Source of the DNA: Pseudoxanthomonas winnipegensis
GTDB lineage: Bacteria > Pseudomonadota > Gammaproteobacteria > Xanthomonadales > Xanthomonadaceae
Direction: 5' to 3'
NCBI RefSeq assembly: GCF_004283755.1
Contig: NZ_SHMH01000006.1
Span: 62,001 to 126,000 of the forward strand
Length of the DNA stretch: 64,000 nt
Shown here: positions 16,001-22,788 of the stretch, piece by piece
Position numbering within the stretch: position 1 is the first letter of the stretch
Layout: each line of letters begins with the position of its first letter
Program-made: the position numbers and the translations under genes
Notes under the pieces: generated by a model
Told to the model about the DNA's origin: nothing
Seen by the model: the letters and a program-made list of their open reading frames with translations, nothing else
Databases searched by the model: none

Positions 16001-16757
16001 CAACGTGGAGGGCTCGAACATGATGTCCGAGACCCTGGCCGAGTATTCGGCGCTGATGGCGCTCAAGCACCAGTACGGCCCGGACTACATGCGCAAGGTG
16101 CTGCGGACCGAGCTGGACAGCTACCTGCGCGGGCGCACCCGCGAACTGCGTCGCGAGCGGCCGCTGGTGCTGGTCCAGAACGAGCCCTACGTCTGGTACA
16201 ACAAAGGCGGCCTGCTGATGTACACCCTGGCCGACTACATGGGCGAGGACAAGGTCAACGCGGCGCTGCGCGACCTGCTGCTGCGCCGTCGCTACGCCAA
16301 CGCCGACCCGGCCGACGGGCGCGACGGCAGCTACCCGGACACGCGCGAGTTCGTGGCCGCGCTGCGCGCGCAGGCGCCGGCGGACCTGCAGTCCTTCATC
16401 GGGGACAGCTTCGAGCGGATCGTGCTCTACGACAACCGCGCCCGCTCGGCCACGGCGCGCAAGCTGGCCGACGGCCGCTACCAGGTGACCCTGCAGGTGC
16501 AGGCCGGCAAGGCCCAGGCCGACGGCGACGGCAACGAGACGCCGGCGCCGATGGACGACCTGGTCGAGGTGGGCGTGTTCGAGGGTGCGGCCGGCAAGGA
16601 GAAGCCGCTGGCCGTGCAGCGCGTGCGCCTGGGCGCGGGCCAGCGCGACTTCACCTTCACCGTGGACCGCCTGCCCACGCGCGCCGGGATCGACCCGTAC
16701 AACAAGCTGGTCGACCGCATCGCCGAGGACAACCTGGTGGACGTCTCGCTGCAGTAG
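13068..16757 (+). CDS. ABC-2 permease fused to M1 family aminopeptidase
   Basis: A 1229-residue fusion. Residues ~1-300 hold six hydrophobic helices of an ABC-2 permease. A polar cytoplasmic linker (~285-330) and a second six-helix set follow (to ~600), then one more helix near WLPATLACLCVAAAAGGWYYY. The remaining ~620 residues are a periplasmic peptidase of M1 type. The zinc motif HELGH starts at residue 964, and the third ligand glutamate is in MSETLAEY, ~20 residues later, the spacing usual in this subgroup. The NMMSE and YNKGGLLMY segments also fit M1. It forms one transporter with the ATPase upstream. Such fusions are known in Xanthomonadaceae and Shewanella; whether peptide cleavage is coupled to transport is not known. 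Confidence 0.9.
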   Translation: MHQFLEFLRFELKLRFKSPSTYVYFFMWAAFAFLCVASENFGPVSSQSGKVMLNGPWAMGYNMFGACMFGMIVMAAIFGTSILRDFQRDTFQLLFTKPVSRLSYLGGRWSGSMLVTLFAFSGLLVGAWLGTYAPWADQARIGPNHLVWYLQPFFTIVVVQVFFIGALFFAVAALTRSLFVVYVQGVALFVLYLIGITAFQATRSTEHFWSGILDPIGLQLARVVSGYWSVVERNSWLFPMDTTSGYAPGVFLYNRLLWIGFGALVLAALALLFPMSVEALGARSQGRRAAKLRTLEQAQGAPVRTQIATRLPQVHPRHDLATRWRQFLALASLRTRAILKAVPFWALCGVLFAFIINNGYYAGRMSGTDVWPVTYLMLESVEGNAYLFLVIVTALYAGELVWRERDVRFDGIFDALPLRPLPDAASKLVALTAAQVVMLLLSMLGGVLMQTVLGYYHYEPPLYFKELFLLILPQLVSFSMLALFVQTVVPNKFLGHAIVIGLWVIVPILYNFGLENTLYLPGATPGFTYSDMNGYGHYVPALFWSILYWLAIFAALGVLSMALARRGAETGLRRRIGAALRRPSSWLPATLACLCVAAAAGGWYYYNTHVLNEFLSSKDRRAIQADYERRFKRYQDLPQPKVTAVDTTVEIYPERRAFEATGTYTLQNRGSVPVTQLHFTDINQSLRALSFDRPAHLVSRAPRGLYVIYALDAPLQPGQTMTLHFKVGHDSPGFTDGKVADFSGGDAGGKFAYNGTFFDLEFFPVLGYQPGNELDDPRRRREQGLGPQQEMAKRGDPVQSKVNLFSPNADWISFHTVVGTSGDQTALAPGYLQKQWRKDGRQYFEYSMGQQPMQNFFAFVSGRYAVHKEVYPGKEGPINLEVYYHPGHAWNIGTLLASSRAGLAYNEAHFSPFQFRQYRILEYPRYRSFAQSFPNTVPFSEALGFIQRRRKDDDVDFAYFITTHELGHQWWGHQLIGGNVEGSNMMSETLAEYSALMALKHQYGPDYMRKVLRTELDSYLRGRTRELRRERPLVLVQNEPYVWYNKGGLLMYTLADYMGEDKVNAALRDLLLRRRYANADPADGRDGSYPDTREFVAALRAQAPADLQSFIGDSFERIVLYDNRARSATARKLADGRYQVTLQVQAGKAQADGDGNETPAPMDDLVEVGVFEGAAGKEKPLAVQRVRLGAGQRDFTFTVDRLPTRAGIDPYNKLVDRIAEDNLVDVSLQ

Positions 16758-16796
16758 CGGCGAGCGCCGTGCCGCGGCCATGCTGCGGCGCGGCGG

Positions 16797-16802
16797 TATC
16801 AT
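16797..16802 (+). promoter_or_regulatory. Candidate -10 box directly before the hydrolase gene (leaderless-type)
   Basis: TATCAT ends 6 bases before the ATG at 16809. A start at the usual distance from a -10 box would put the transcript start at or next to the ATG, so this mRNA would be leaderless. No convincing -35 is visible and there is no Shine-Dalgarno before the ATG, which fits a leaderless reading. Confidence 0.3.
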
Positions 16803-16808
16803 GGGCGC

Positions 16809-17480
16809 ATGTCCCTGCCCGAATTCCCCACCCAGGACACCGTCCTGCAGCTGGCCGGCCCGGCCGGCGCGCTGGAGGTGGCTGTCGACGTCCCCGCGCC
16901 CGACGCGGCCCAGCTGCCGGTCGTGGCCGTGGTCTGCCATCCGCTGTCCACCGAGGGCGGCAGCCTGCACAACAAGGTCGTGACCATGGCCGCGCGCGCC
17001 CTGCGCGAGCTGGGCGTGCCGACGGTGCGCTTCAACTTCCGCGGCGTCGGCGCCTCGGAAGGCAGCTTCGACGACGGCCAGGGCGAGCAGGACGACCTGG
17101 CCGCGGTGGTCGAGTGGGTGCGGGTGATGCGCCCGCGCGCGGCGCTGTGGCTGGTGGGCTTCAGCTTCGGCGCCTACGTCTCGCTGAAGGCCGCCGGCGC
17201 GCTGCGGCCCAAGGCGCTGATCTCCATCGCGCCGCCGGCCGGGCGCTGGGATTTCTCGGAGATCCATCCGCCGGCGCACTGGCTGGTGATCCAGGGCGAG
17301 GACGATGAGATCGTCGACCCGCAGGCGGTGTACGACTGGCTGGGCGAGATCGGCGAGCGCGCCCCGCACACGCTGGTGCGCATGCCCGACACCAGCCACT
17401 TCTTCCACCGCAAGCTGATCGACCTGCGCGGCGCCCTCCAGCACGCGGTCAAGGGCTGGCTGCCGGCGGCCGGCGCGTGA
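16809..17480 (+). CDS. Alpha/beta hydrolase (COG2945 type)
   Basis: A 223-residue single-domain hydrolase with the nucleophile elbow GFSFGA, an oxyanion-side motif CHPLSTEGGSLHNKV, a catalytic aspartate region GEDDEIVDP and a histidine in MPDTSHFFHRKL. This matches small bacterial hydrolases of the COG2945 group, whose substrates are mostly unknown. The stop overlaps the GTG start of zapE by four bases, so the two are translationally coupled. Confidence 0.85.
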   Translation: MSLPEFPTQDTVLQLAGPAGALEVAVDVPAPDAAQLPVVAVVCHPLSTEGGSLHNKVVTMAARALRELGVPTVRFNFRGVGASEGSFDDGQGEQDDLAAVVEWVRVMRPRAALWLVGFSFGAYVSLKAAGALRPKALISIAPPAGRWDFSEIHPPAHWLVIQGEDDEIVDPQAVYDWLGEIGERAPHTLVRMPDTSHFFHRKLIDLRGALQHAVKGWLPAAGA

Positions 17481-18580
17481 GCGCTCCGCAGGTGGACCTG
17501 TTGCCCTCGCAGCGGTACGCGCAGGGCGCCCAGGCCGGGCAGTGGAGCGACGATCCGGCCCAGCACGCGGCCCTGGCCGAACTGGACCGCATCCATACCG
17601 AGCTGTGCGACGAGGCGCAGGACGGCTTCTTGGACCGGCTCTCGGCGTTCTGGAAAAAGCCCCAGGCCGTGCGCGGCCTGTACTTCTGGGGCGGCGTGGG
17701 GCGCGGCAAGACCTTCCTGGTGGACCTGTTCTACGAAGGCCTGCCGATCCGGCAGAAGCGGCGCACGCACTTCCATCGCTTCATGCGCGATATCCACGAC
17801 AAGCTGCGCGAGCACGCCGGCCAGGCCGACCCGCTGGCGCGCATCGCCCAGGACTGGAAGGATTCCCTGCGCGTGCTGGTGCTGGACGAGTTCTTCGTCA
17901 CCGACATCGGCGATGCGATGCTGCTGGGCCGCCTGCTCGAGCGCCTGTTCGCCCAGGGCGTGACCCTGGTGACCACCTCCAACACCGCGCCGGAACATCT
18001 CTACAAGGACGGCCTGCAGCGCGAGCGCTTCCTGCCGGCGATCGACCTGCTGGTCCGGCACTGCGTGGTGCTCTACGCCGAGGGCCAGCAGGACTACCGG
18101 CTGCGCGCGCTGACCCGCTCGCCGGTGTATCGCGCGCCGCTGGATGCCGACAGCGAGGCCTGGCTGGCCGGGCGCTGGCAGGCGCTGGCCGGCGCCCCGG
18201 CGCAGCGCGATGAGATCCAGATCGACGGCCGCACGCTGGTCATGCGCGGGCGCAGCCAGGACCTGGCCTGGTTCGACTTCGCCGAGCTATGCGAAGGCCC
18301 GCGCGCGGCCAGCGACTACATCGCCCTGGCCACCGAGTTCCAGACCCTGCTGGTGGGCGGCATTCCCACCTTCGACCGCATGAACGAGGACGCCGCGCGC
18401 CGCTTCGTCAACCTGATCGACGAGGTCTACGACCGCCACGTCAAGCTGGTCTGCACGGCGGCGGCCGCGCCGGTGGCGCTGTATGCGGGTACGCGGTTGG
18501 CGGGGGCGTTCGAGCGCACGGCGTCGCGGCTGATCGAGATGCGCAGTGCGGAGTATCTGGGGACCGCGCATCGCGGGTAG
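17477..18580 (+). CDS. zapE: Cell division ATPase ZapE (AFG1-like)
   Basis: A 367-residue P-loop ATPase with Walker A GGVGRGKT (K78) and Walker B VLVLDEFFVTDI, followed by LLGRLLERLF and the sensor segment TTSNTAPEHLYKDGLQR typical of the AFG1/ZapE family. ZapE associates with the Z-ring and destabilises FtsZ polymers in an ATP-dependent way in E. coli. The length is normal. Translation starts at a GTG that overlaps the previous stop (GTGA). A repeat-rich gene-free stretch of nearly 900 bp follows. Confidence 0.93.
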   Translation: MSAPQVDLLPSQRYAQGAQAGQWSDDPAQHAALAELDRIHTELCDEAQDGFLDRLSAFWKKPQAVRGLYFWGGVGRGKTFLVDLFYEGLPIRQKRRTHFHRFMRDIHDKLREHAGQADPLARIAQDWKDSLRVLVLDEFFVTDIGDAMLLGRLLERLFAQGVTLVTTSNTAPEHLYKDGLQRERFLPAIDLLVRHCVVLYAEGQQDYRLRALTRSPVYRAPLDADSEAWLAGRWQALAGAPAQRDEIQIDGRTLVMRGRSQDLAWFDFAELCEGPRAASDYIALATEFQTLLVGGIPTFDRMNEDAARRFVNLIDEVYDRHVKLVCTAAAAPVALYAGTRLAGAFERTASRLIEMRSAEYLGTAHRG

Positions 18581-18681
18581 GGGTTGGTTGGGTGCCGTGC
18601 GGCTGGGCTGCTGCTGTGCTGTTGTCGAGCAGATCAGCTGCCGGCGGGCTGTTGCCGCTCAAGCTGGCAGCACACCCCCTA

Positions 18682-18711
18682 CCGTCGTTCCCGCGAACGC
18701 GGGAACCCATG
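18682..18711. repeat. Short dispersed palindrome (CCCGCGAANGCGGGAA family)
   Basis: Hairpin TTCCCGCGAACGCGGGAA followed by CCCATGGAC. Related copies lie at 24231-24258, 24309-24335, 50823-50850, 51896-51920, 51957-51985 and 63940-63962, often in convergent pairs ending in the same ATCCATGGACG tail. Similar short palindromes with this core are abundant between genes in many Proteobacteria. They may act as terminators or mRNA-stabilising ends. Confidence 0.75.
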
Positions 18712-18778
18712 GACGTGCAAGCGCAGCGCCAAAGACACTGAGCTCTCGCTCTTAGCGATGAGTTCGCCCGCTTTTACT

Positions 18779-18834
<56 letters not shown>

Positions 18835-19386
18835 CCTGTCTGAGCCGTAAAGCGAGCCGAGCATCGCAGGAAGTCAGGGCCGAAGAGTCGCCCTGTTTGA
18901 GCGAAGCGAGTTTGGGCGACGTGCCCTGACTTCCGAGAAGCGCAGGGGACCGCCGCGCAGCGGCGGCTCGCGTCCCGGCGAGAAGCGGTTTTGGCTACTT
19001 TTGACAAGACAAAAGTAGCTCGCGCGGCGAAGCCGTGCGAAAGCTTTGCTTTTGCTTTGCTTTAAGAAGCGCCTGCATGGCGCTCAAGTTTTACTTGCAA
19101 ATTTAAAGCAAGACTTGTCAGTAGCTGGCGCTGGAACTTGTAGGACGAAAGCAACGCGCCTGCGGCGCGCCAAGTGCAAAGCTTTCGCGCCTGCGGCGCG
19201 ACTTCCTTTTGTCTTGTCAAAAGGAAGCAAAACCGCTTCTCGCCGGGACGCACGCCGATGCTGCGCATCGGTCCCCTGCGCTCCTCGCAAAGCAGGGCAC
19301 GGCGCCCAAACTCGCTTCGCTCAAACAGGGCGCCTCTTCGGCCCTGCTTTGCTGCGGTGCTCGGCGTGCTTTACGGCTCAGACAGG
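18835..19386. repeat. 552-bp structured repeat, copy A
   Basis: The element begins CCTGTCTGAGCCGTAAAGC and ends with its inverse. Two inverted arms of roughly 180 bp flank a central ~185-bp block (about 19018-19202), which is AT-richer around AAATTTAAAGC. Each arm folds into nested hairpins: an outer stem (GAAGTCAGGGC / GCCCTGACTTC in the left arm), an inner stem (GTCGCCC / GGGCGAC) with loop TGTTTGAGCGAAGCGAG, a GC stem (CCGCCGC / GCGGCGG) and CTACTTTTG / CAAAAGTAG. A second copy of identical length lies inverted at 28777-29328. No credible protein is encoded; frames read through it give low-complexity Arg/Ala peptides. No transposase is present. Confidence 0.9.
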
Positions 19387-19458
19387 GAGGCAACGGCAAC
19401 AGCGACAGCCGAAGCAACCGCAACCGCAACAGCCGAAGCAACAGCAACAGCAACCGCT
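19387..19458. repeat. Hexanucleotide tract (GCAACN)n bordering repeat copy A, right
   Basis: A run of GCAACG, GCAACA, GCGACA, GCCGAA, GCAACC and similar 6-bp units starts immediately after the terminal CAGACAGG of copy A and stops about ten bases before the eptA-like stop codon. It mirrors the tract on the other side of the element. Confidence 0.88.
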
Positions 19459-19469
19459 TGAGCGGTGCG

Positions 19470-21149
19470 CTACTTGCTCGCCACAGACTTGCTTCTGCAT
19501 GGCGCAAACAGGTCCCGCGACCGGTCGTACACCGACGTCTTGACGTCCATCAGCCCCAGCACCGACGAGAACAGATTGTCGTGGCTGGCCGGCGCATCGG
19601 CGTGCTGGCGCAGGCACTGCACGTCCAGCCCCTCGTCGCGGGCGAAGCCGTCGCCGAACCACATCACCATCGGCACATGGGTCTGCTCCCGCGGGGCGAT
19701 CGCGTAGGGCACGCCGTGCAGGAACAGGCCCTTCTCGCCCAGCGACTCGCCGTGGTCGGAGACGTACAGCAGCGCGCTGTCCACATCGGTGCGCGCGGCC
19801 AGCTGGGCGATGGCGCTGGCCAGGACGTGGTCGGTGTAGGTCAGCGCGTTGTCGTAGGCGTTGACGATCTGCTCGCGCGTGCAGCGGCCCAGGTCGGCCT
19901 GCTGGCAGGCCGGGGCATAGCGGGCGAAGGCGGGCGGATAACGGTCGTAGTAGCTCGGCCCGTGGTTGCCCAGCATGTGCAGCACCAGCACGCGGTCGCC
20001 GCCCTTGGTCTTGGCCAGCTTCAGCGCGCCGTCCAGGTCCTTGAGCAGGATGCCGTCGAAGCAGCGCGTGCCGTTGCAGAATTCCGGATCGGTCGACTCG
20101 GTCACCGACTGGAACGGCAGGCCCTCGCACACGCCCTTGCAGCCGGCCTGGTTGTCGCGCCACACCACGCCGACGCCGGCGTGGTCCAGCACGTGCAGCA
20201 GCGACTGGTGGCCGCGGATCTTGGCCTCGTCGTAGTTGGCCCGGCCCCAGGGCGAGAACATGCACGGCACCGAGACCTCGGTGGCGGTGCCGCAGGAGCT
20301 GGTGTTGGGGAAGTTGATCACCCCGGCCTGGCGCAGCTGCGGCGTGGTGTCGCGCGCATAGCCGTTGAGCCCCCAGTTCTGCGCGCGGGCGGTCTCGCCG
20401 ACCACCAATACCAGCAGGCGCGGCTTGGCGCCGGCCGGGCGCAGCGGCAGCTGCACCGCGTCCAGGCCGATGGGCTGCTTGGGTTTCTTGTCGCCGGGCG
20501 GACCGGCCAGGGTCACGCGCGCCAGCGAGATCATCCAGTTGCCCGGCGCGGCCAGGTAGCGCAGGTCGTGCTGGTTGCGCATCAGCGCCGACAGCGGCTG
20601 GTAGGCGGCCACGGCCGCCAGCACGCAGGCCAGCGCCGCGCCGCCCAGCAGCGCGCCGCGGCGCAGCACGGCGACCTTGAGCGGGCGCTGGCGCACGCGC
20701 ACCCGCCACAGCAGCAGCACCGGGATCAGGGCCAGCAGCAGCGGCGGCAGCAGGGACGGGGTGAGCAGCTCGGACGACTCGCGCCGGTCGGTGGCCAGCA
20801 CGTTGCGGATCATGTCCGCGTCCAGGTACAGGCCGAACTTCACCATGAAGTGCGAGGCGGCCGCGGTGACCAGCACGATCACCGTCAGCAGCGGCTGCGC
20901 GGTGCGGCGGGTCAGCAGCAGGCCCAGCAGCAGCACGTGCAGGCCGACCAGCAGCACCAGCAGCGCCAGCGCCATCGGCCACTGCTGGGTGGGCGAGGTG
21001 ATCGCCGCCGACCAGAAGCGGGCGTTGCTGAAGCAGGCGAAGTACAGGCTGGCCAGCACCACCAGCGCATCGCTGGACAGCACCGGGCGCTGGCTCAGCC
21101 AGGCCGGCAGGCGCAGGCGGCCGCGCCGCGCGTCCAGCGGCACCTCCAT
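19470..21149 (-). CDS. Lipid A phosphoethanolamine transferase (EptA-like)
   Basis: A 559-residue inner-membrane enzyme. Five hydrophobic helices occupy residues ~25-185. A periplasmic sulfatase-like domain follows with nucleophile T253 in VVGETARAQNWGLNGY, the cysteine-rich segment SCGTATEVSVPCMF, and the zinc-ligand region SDHGESLGEKGLFLHG. This matches EptA/MCR-type transferases that add phosphoethanolamine to lipid A and reduce binding of cationic peptides such as polymyxin. Start: the ATG of MEVPLDARRG, two bases after the stop of the PAP2 gene, so the pair forms an operon. The 3' end lies next to a hexanucleotide tract and repeat copy A. A divergent two-component system probably controls it, as PmrAB-type systems do elsewhere. 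Confidence 0.9.
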   Translation of the reverse strand: MEVPLDARRGRLRLPAWLSQRPVLSSDALVVLASLYFACFSNARFWSAAITSPTQQWPMALALLVLLVGLHVLLLGLLLTRRTAQPLLTVIVLVTAAASHFMVKFGLYLDADMIRNVLATDRRESSELLTPSLLPPLLLALIPVLLLWRVRVRQRPLKVAVLRRGALLGGAALACVLAAVAAYQPLSALMRNQHDLRYLAAPGNWMISLARVTLAGPPGDKKPKQPIGLDAVQLPLRPAGAKPRLLVLVVGETARAQNWGLNGYARDTTPQLRQAGVINFPNTSSCGTATEVSVPCMFSPWGRANYDEAKIRGHQSLLHVLDHAGVGVVWRDNQAGCKGVCEGLPFQSVTESTDPEFCNGTRCFDGILLKDLDGALKLAKTKGGDRVLVLHMLGNHGPSYYDRYPPAFARYAPACQQADLGRCTREQIVNAYDNALTYTDHVLASAIAQLAARTDVDSALLYVSDHGESLGEKGLFLHGVPYAIAPREQTHVPMVMWFGDGFARDEGLDVQCLRQHADAPASHDNLFSSVLGLMDVKTSVYDRSRDLFAPCRSKSVASK

Positions 21150-21151
21150 GC

Positions 21152-21877
21152 TCACGCCGGCGCGTCCGCGCGCGGCAGCATCAGCCGCGCCAGCAGCCAC
21201 GACGCCGTCCAGCACACCGCCACGGCGGCGATGTCGTGCGAGGCGAAGTGCGCCCCGCGCAGCTGCTGGCTCAGCCCGAACAGCAGGCCCGCGCAGAGCG
21301 CGGCGATCAGCCCGATCCGGCCCCAGCGCGGCTGCACCGCGCCCAGGCCGAAGAACAGCGCCACCCAGCCGTAGGCGGCGCTGGCGTGGCCGGCCGGGAA
21401 GCACTGGCCCGGGCCATAGCCGGCCGGGCGCGACTGGAACAGCTCCACATAGACATGCTTGCCGCCGTAGCGGGCAAGGTCCCAGGGGCAGTCCACGTCG
21501 GTCCAGGACTTCATCCACGACACCAGCAGCGGGCCGGCCACCGAGGCGATCAGCAGGTAGTCCAGCGGCCGCCACCAGGCGCGGGTCGAGGGCTCGCGCG
21601 CCAGCACGATGCGCATCGCCGCCAGCGTCAGCCAGATCACCACGTCGGCGCGCTTGCCCCACTGGTGGACCAGGGTCTCGGTCGCCCAGGCGTGCTGCAG
21701 GGCCCAGTGCCCGCCTTCCCACGCATAAACATGGTCAGCCAGCCACAGATCGCCGCCGGCGCCCTGCAGCAGGGCGATGGCCACGGCCGCCGCACACAGC
21801 GGGCCCCACAGCAGCAGATCGGGATGGAAGCGGGCGGCCAACGACGCGCGCGGGCGGAAAACGGCAGGCATCTGCAT
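21152..21877 (-). CDS. PAP2 family phosphatase
   Basis: A membrane phosphatase with about six helices and the three PAP2 motifs: K-S-W-T-D-V-D-C-P (the lysine-containing first motif), PAGHAS, and RGAHFASHD with the catalytic histidine. Paired with an EptA-like gene, it most likely acts on lipid A, undecaprenyl or phosphatidyl phosphates in the periplasm. The start is uncertain: the ATG of MQMPAVFRP is used because the conserved part begins soon after, but in-frame ATGs at 21937 and 21961 would add 20-28 polar residues, and none has a strong ribosome site. It is first in a two-gene operon. Confidence 0.8.
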   Translation of the reverse strand: MQMPAVFRPRASLAARFHPDLLLWGPLCAAAVAIALLQGAGGDLWLADHVYAWEGGHWALQHAWATETLVHQWGKRADVVIWLTLAAMRIVLAREPSTRAWWRPLDYLLIASVAGPLLVSWMKSWTDVDCPWDLARYGGKHVYVELFQSRPAGYGPGQCFPAGHASAAYGWVALFFGLGAVQPRWGRIGLIAALCAGLLFGLSQQLRGAHFASHDIAAVAVCWTASWLLARLMLPRADAPA

Positions 21878-22092
21878 GGAGAGCGCGCGAGACGAGGGAA
21901 GCGGTGGCGATGCTGTGCCGGGCGATGTCGGAGACATGTCGGAACCTGGCGCTCCCGTCATAGGCGTTCAGCCGCTGGAGCATATGGGACAATCGGCCGG
22001 CGCGCCCACACGGCTTTCCGACGTGCGGCCGTGCACCATGCGCGCCCGCGCCGCCCGCCTTCCTGCCGGCGGCCCCTGCAAGGACCCTCGCC

Positions 22093-22788
22093 ATGCGTCT
22101 GCTGGTGATCGAAGACAATCGCAACCTGGTGGCCAACCTGTTCGACTATTTCGAACCGCGCGGCCATGCGCTGGACGCCGCGCCCGACGGCGTCACCGGC
22201 CTGCACCTGGCCACCACCCAGGCCTTCGACGCCGTCCTGCTGGACTGGATGCTGCCGCGCATGGACGGGCGCGAGGTGCTGCGCCGGCTACGCGAGGAGC
22301 ACGCCAGCACCGTGCCGGTGATCATGCTGACCGCGCGCGACGAGCTGCCCGACAAGGTCGACGGTTTCCGCGCCGGCGCCGACGACTACCTGACCAAGCC
22401 CTTCGCCATGCAGGAGCTGGAGGTGCGCCTGGAGGCGCTGCTGGCCCGCGCCGAGGGCCGCAACCGGCGCCGCGTGCTGCAGGTGGCCGACCTGACCCTG
22501 GATCTGGCCACGCTGGAGGTGCAGCGCGCCGGGCGGCCGCTGCACCTGTACCCGGCCTGCCGCAAGCTGCTGGAGGTGCTGATGCAGGCCAGCCCGGGCG
22601 CGGTGGCGCGCCAGCGCCTGGAGCAGGCGCTGTGGGGCGACGAACCGCCGGACGGGGACATGCTGCGCTCGCATATCTACGAACTGCGCCGCAGCGTGGA
22701 CGGGCCGTTCGAGACCAAGCTGATCCACACCCTGCCGCGCGTGGGCTACCGCCTGCACGCCCAGCCCATGGCGCGCGATGGCGCGTAG
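22093..22788 (+). CDS. OmpR-family response regulator
   Basis: A 231-residue regulator. The receiver domain has the acidic pair ED at the start of the fold, phosphoacceptor D51 in LLDWMLPRMDG, the conserved T in MLTARDELPDK and K in YLTKPF. The C-terminal winged helix (~130-225) ends HTLPRVGYRL. It overlaps the kinase gene by 11 bp. It is divergent from the PAP2/eptA-like operon, with only ~130-215 bp between the starts, so it is the likely regulator of lipid A modification here; no direct binding site is identified. Confidence 0.92.
   Translation: MRLLVIEDNRNLVANLFDYFEPRGHALDAAPDGVTGLHLATTQAFDAVLLDWMLPRMDGREVLRRLREEHASTVPVIMLTARDELPDKVDGFRAGADDYLTKPFAMQELEVRLEALLARAEGRNRRRVLQVADLTLDLATLEVQRAGRPLHLYPACRKLLEVLMQASPGAVARQRLEQALWGDEPPDGDMLRSHIYELRRSVDGPFETKLIHTLPRVGYRLHAQPMARDGA

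Noticed and set aside
19046..19543. Small protein-like frames within repeat copy A, with near-identical frames in copy B
   Set aside because: Identity between the two copies reflects the repeat. The sequences are Arg/Ala-rich, end in hexanucleotide-encoded tails and lack ribosome sites.
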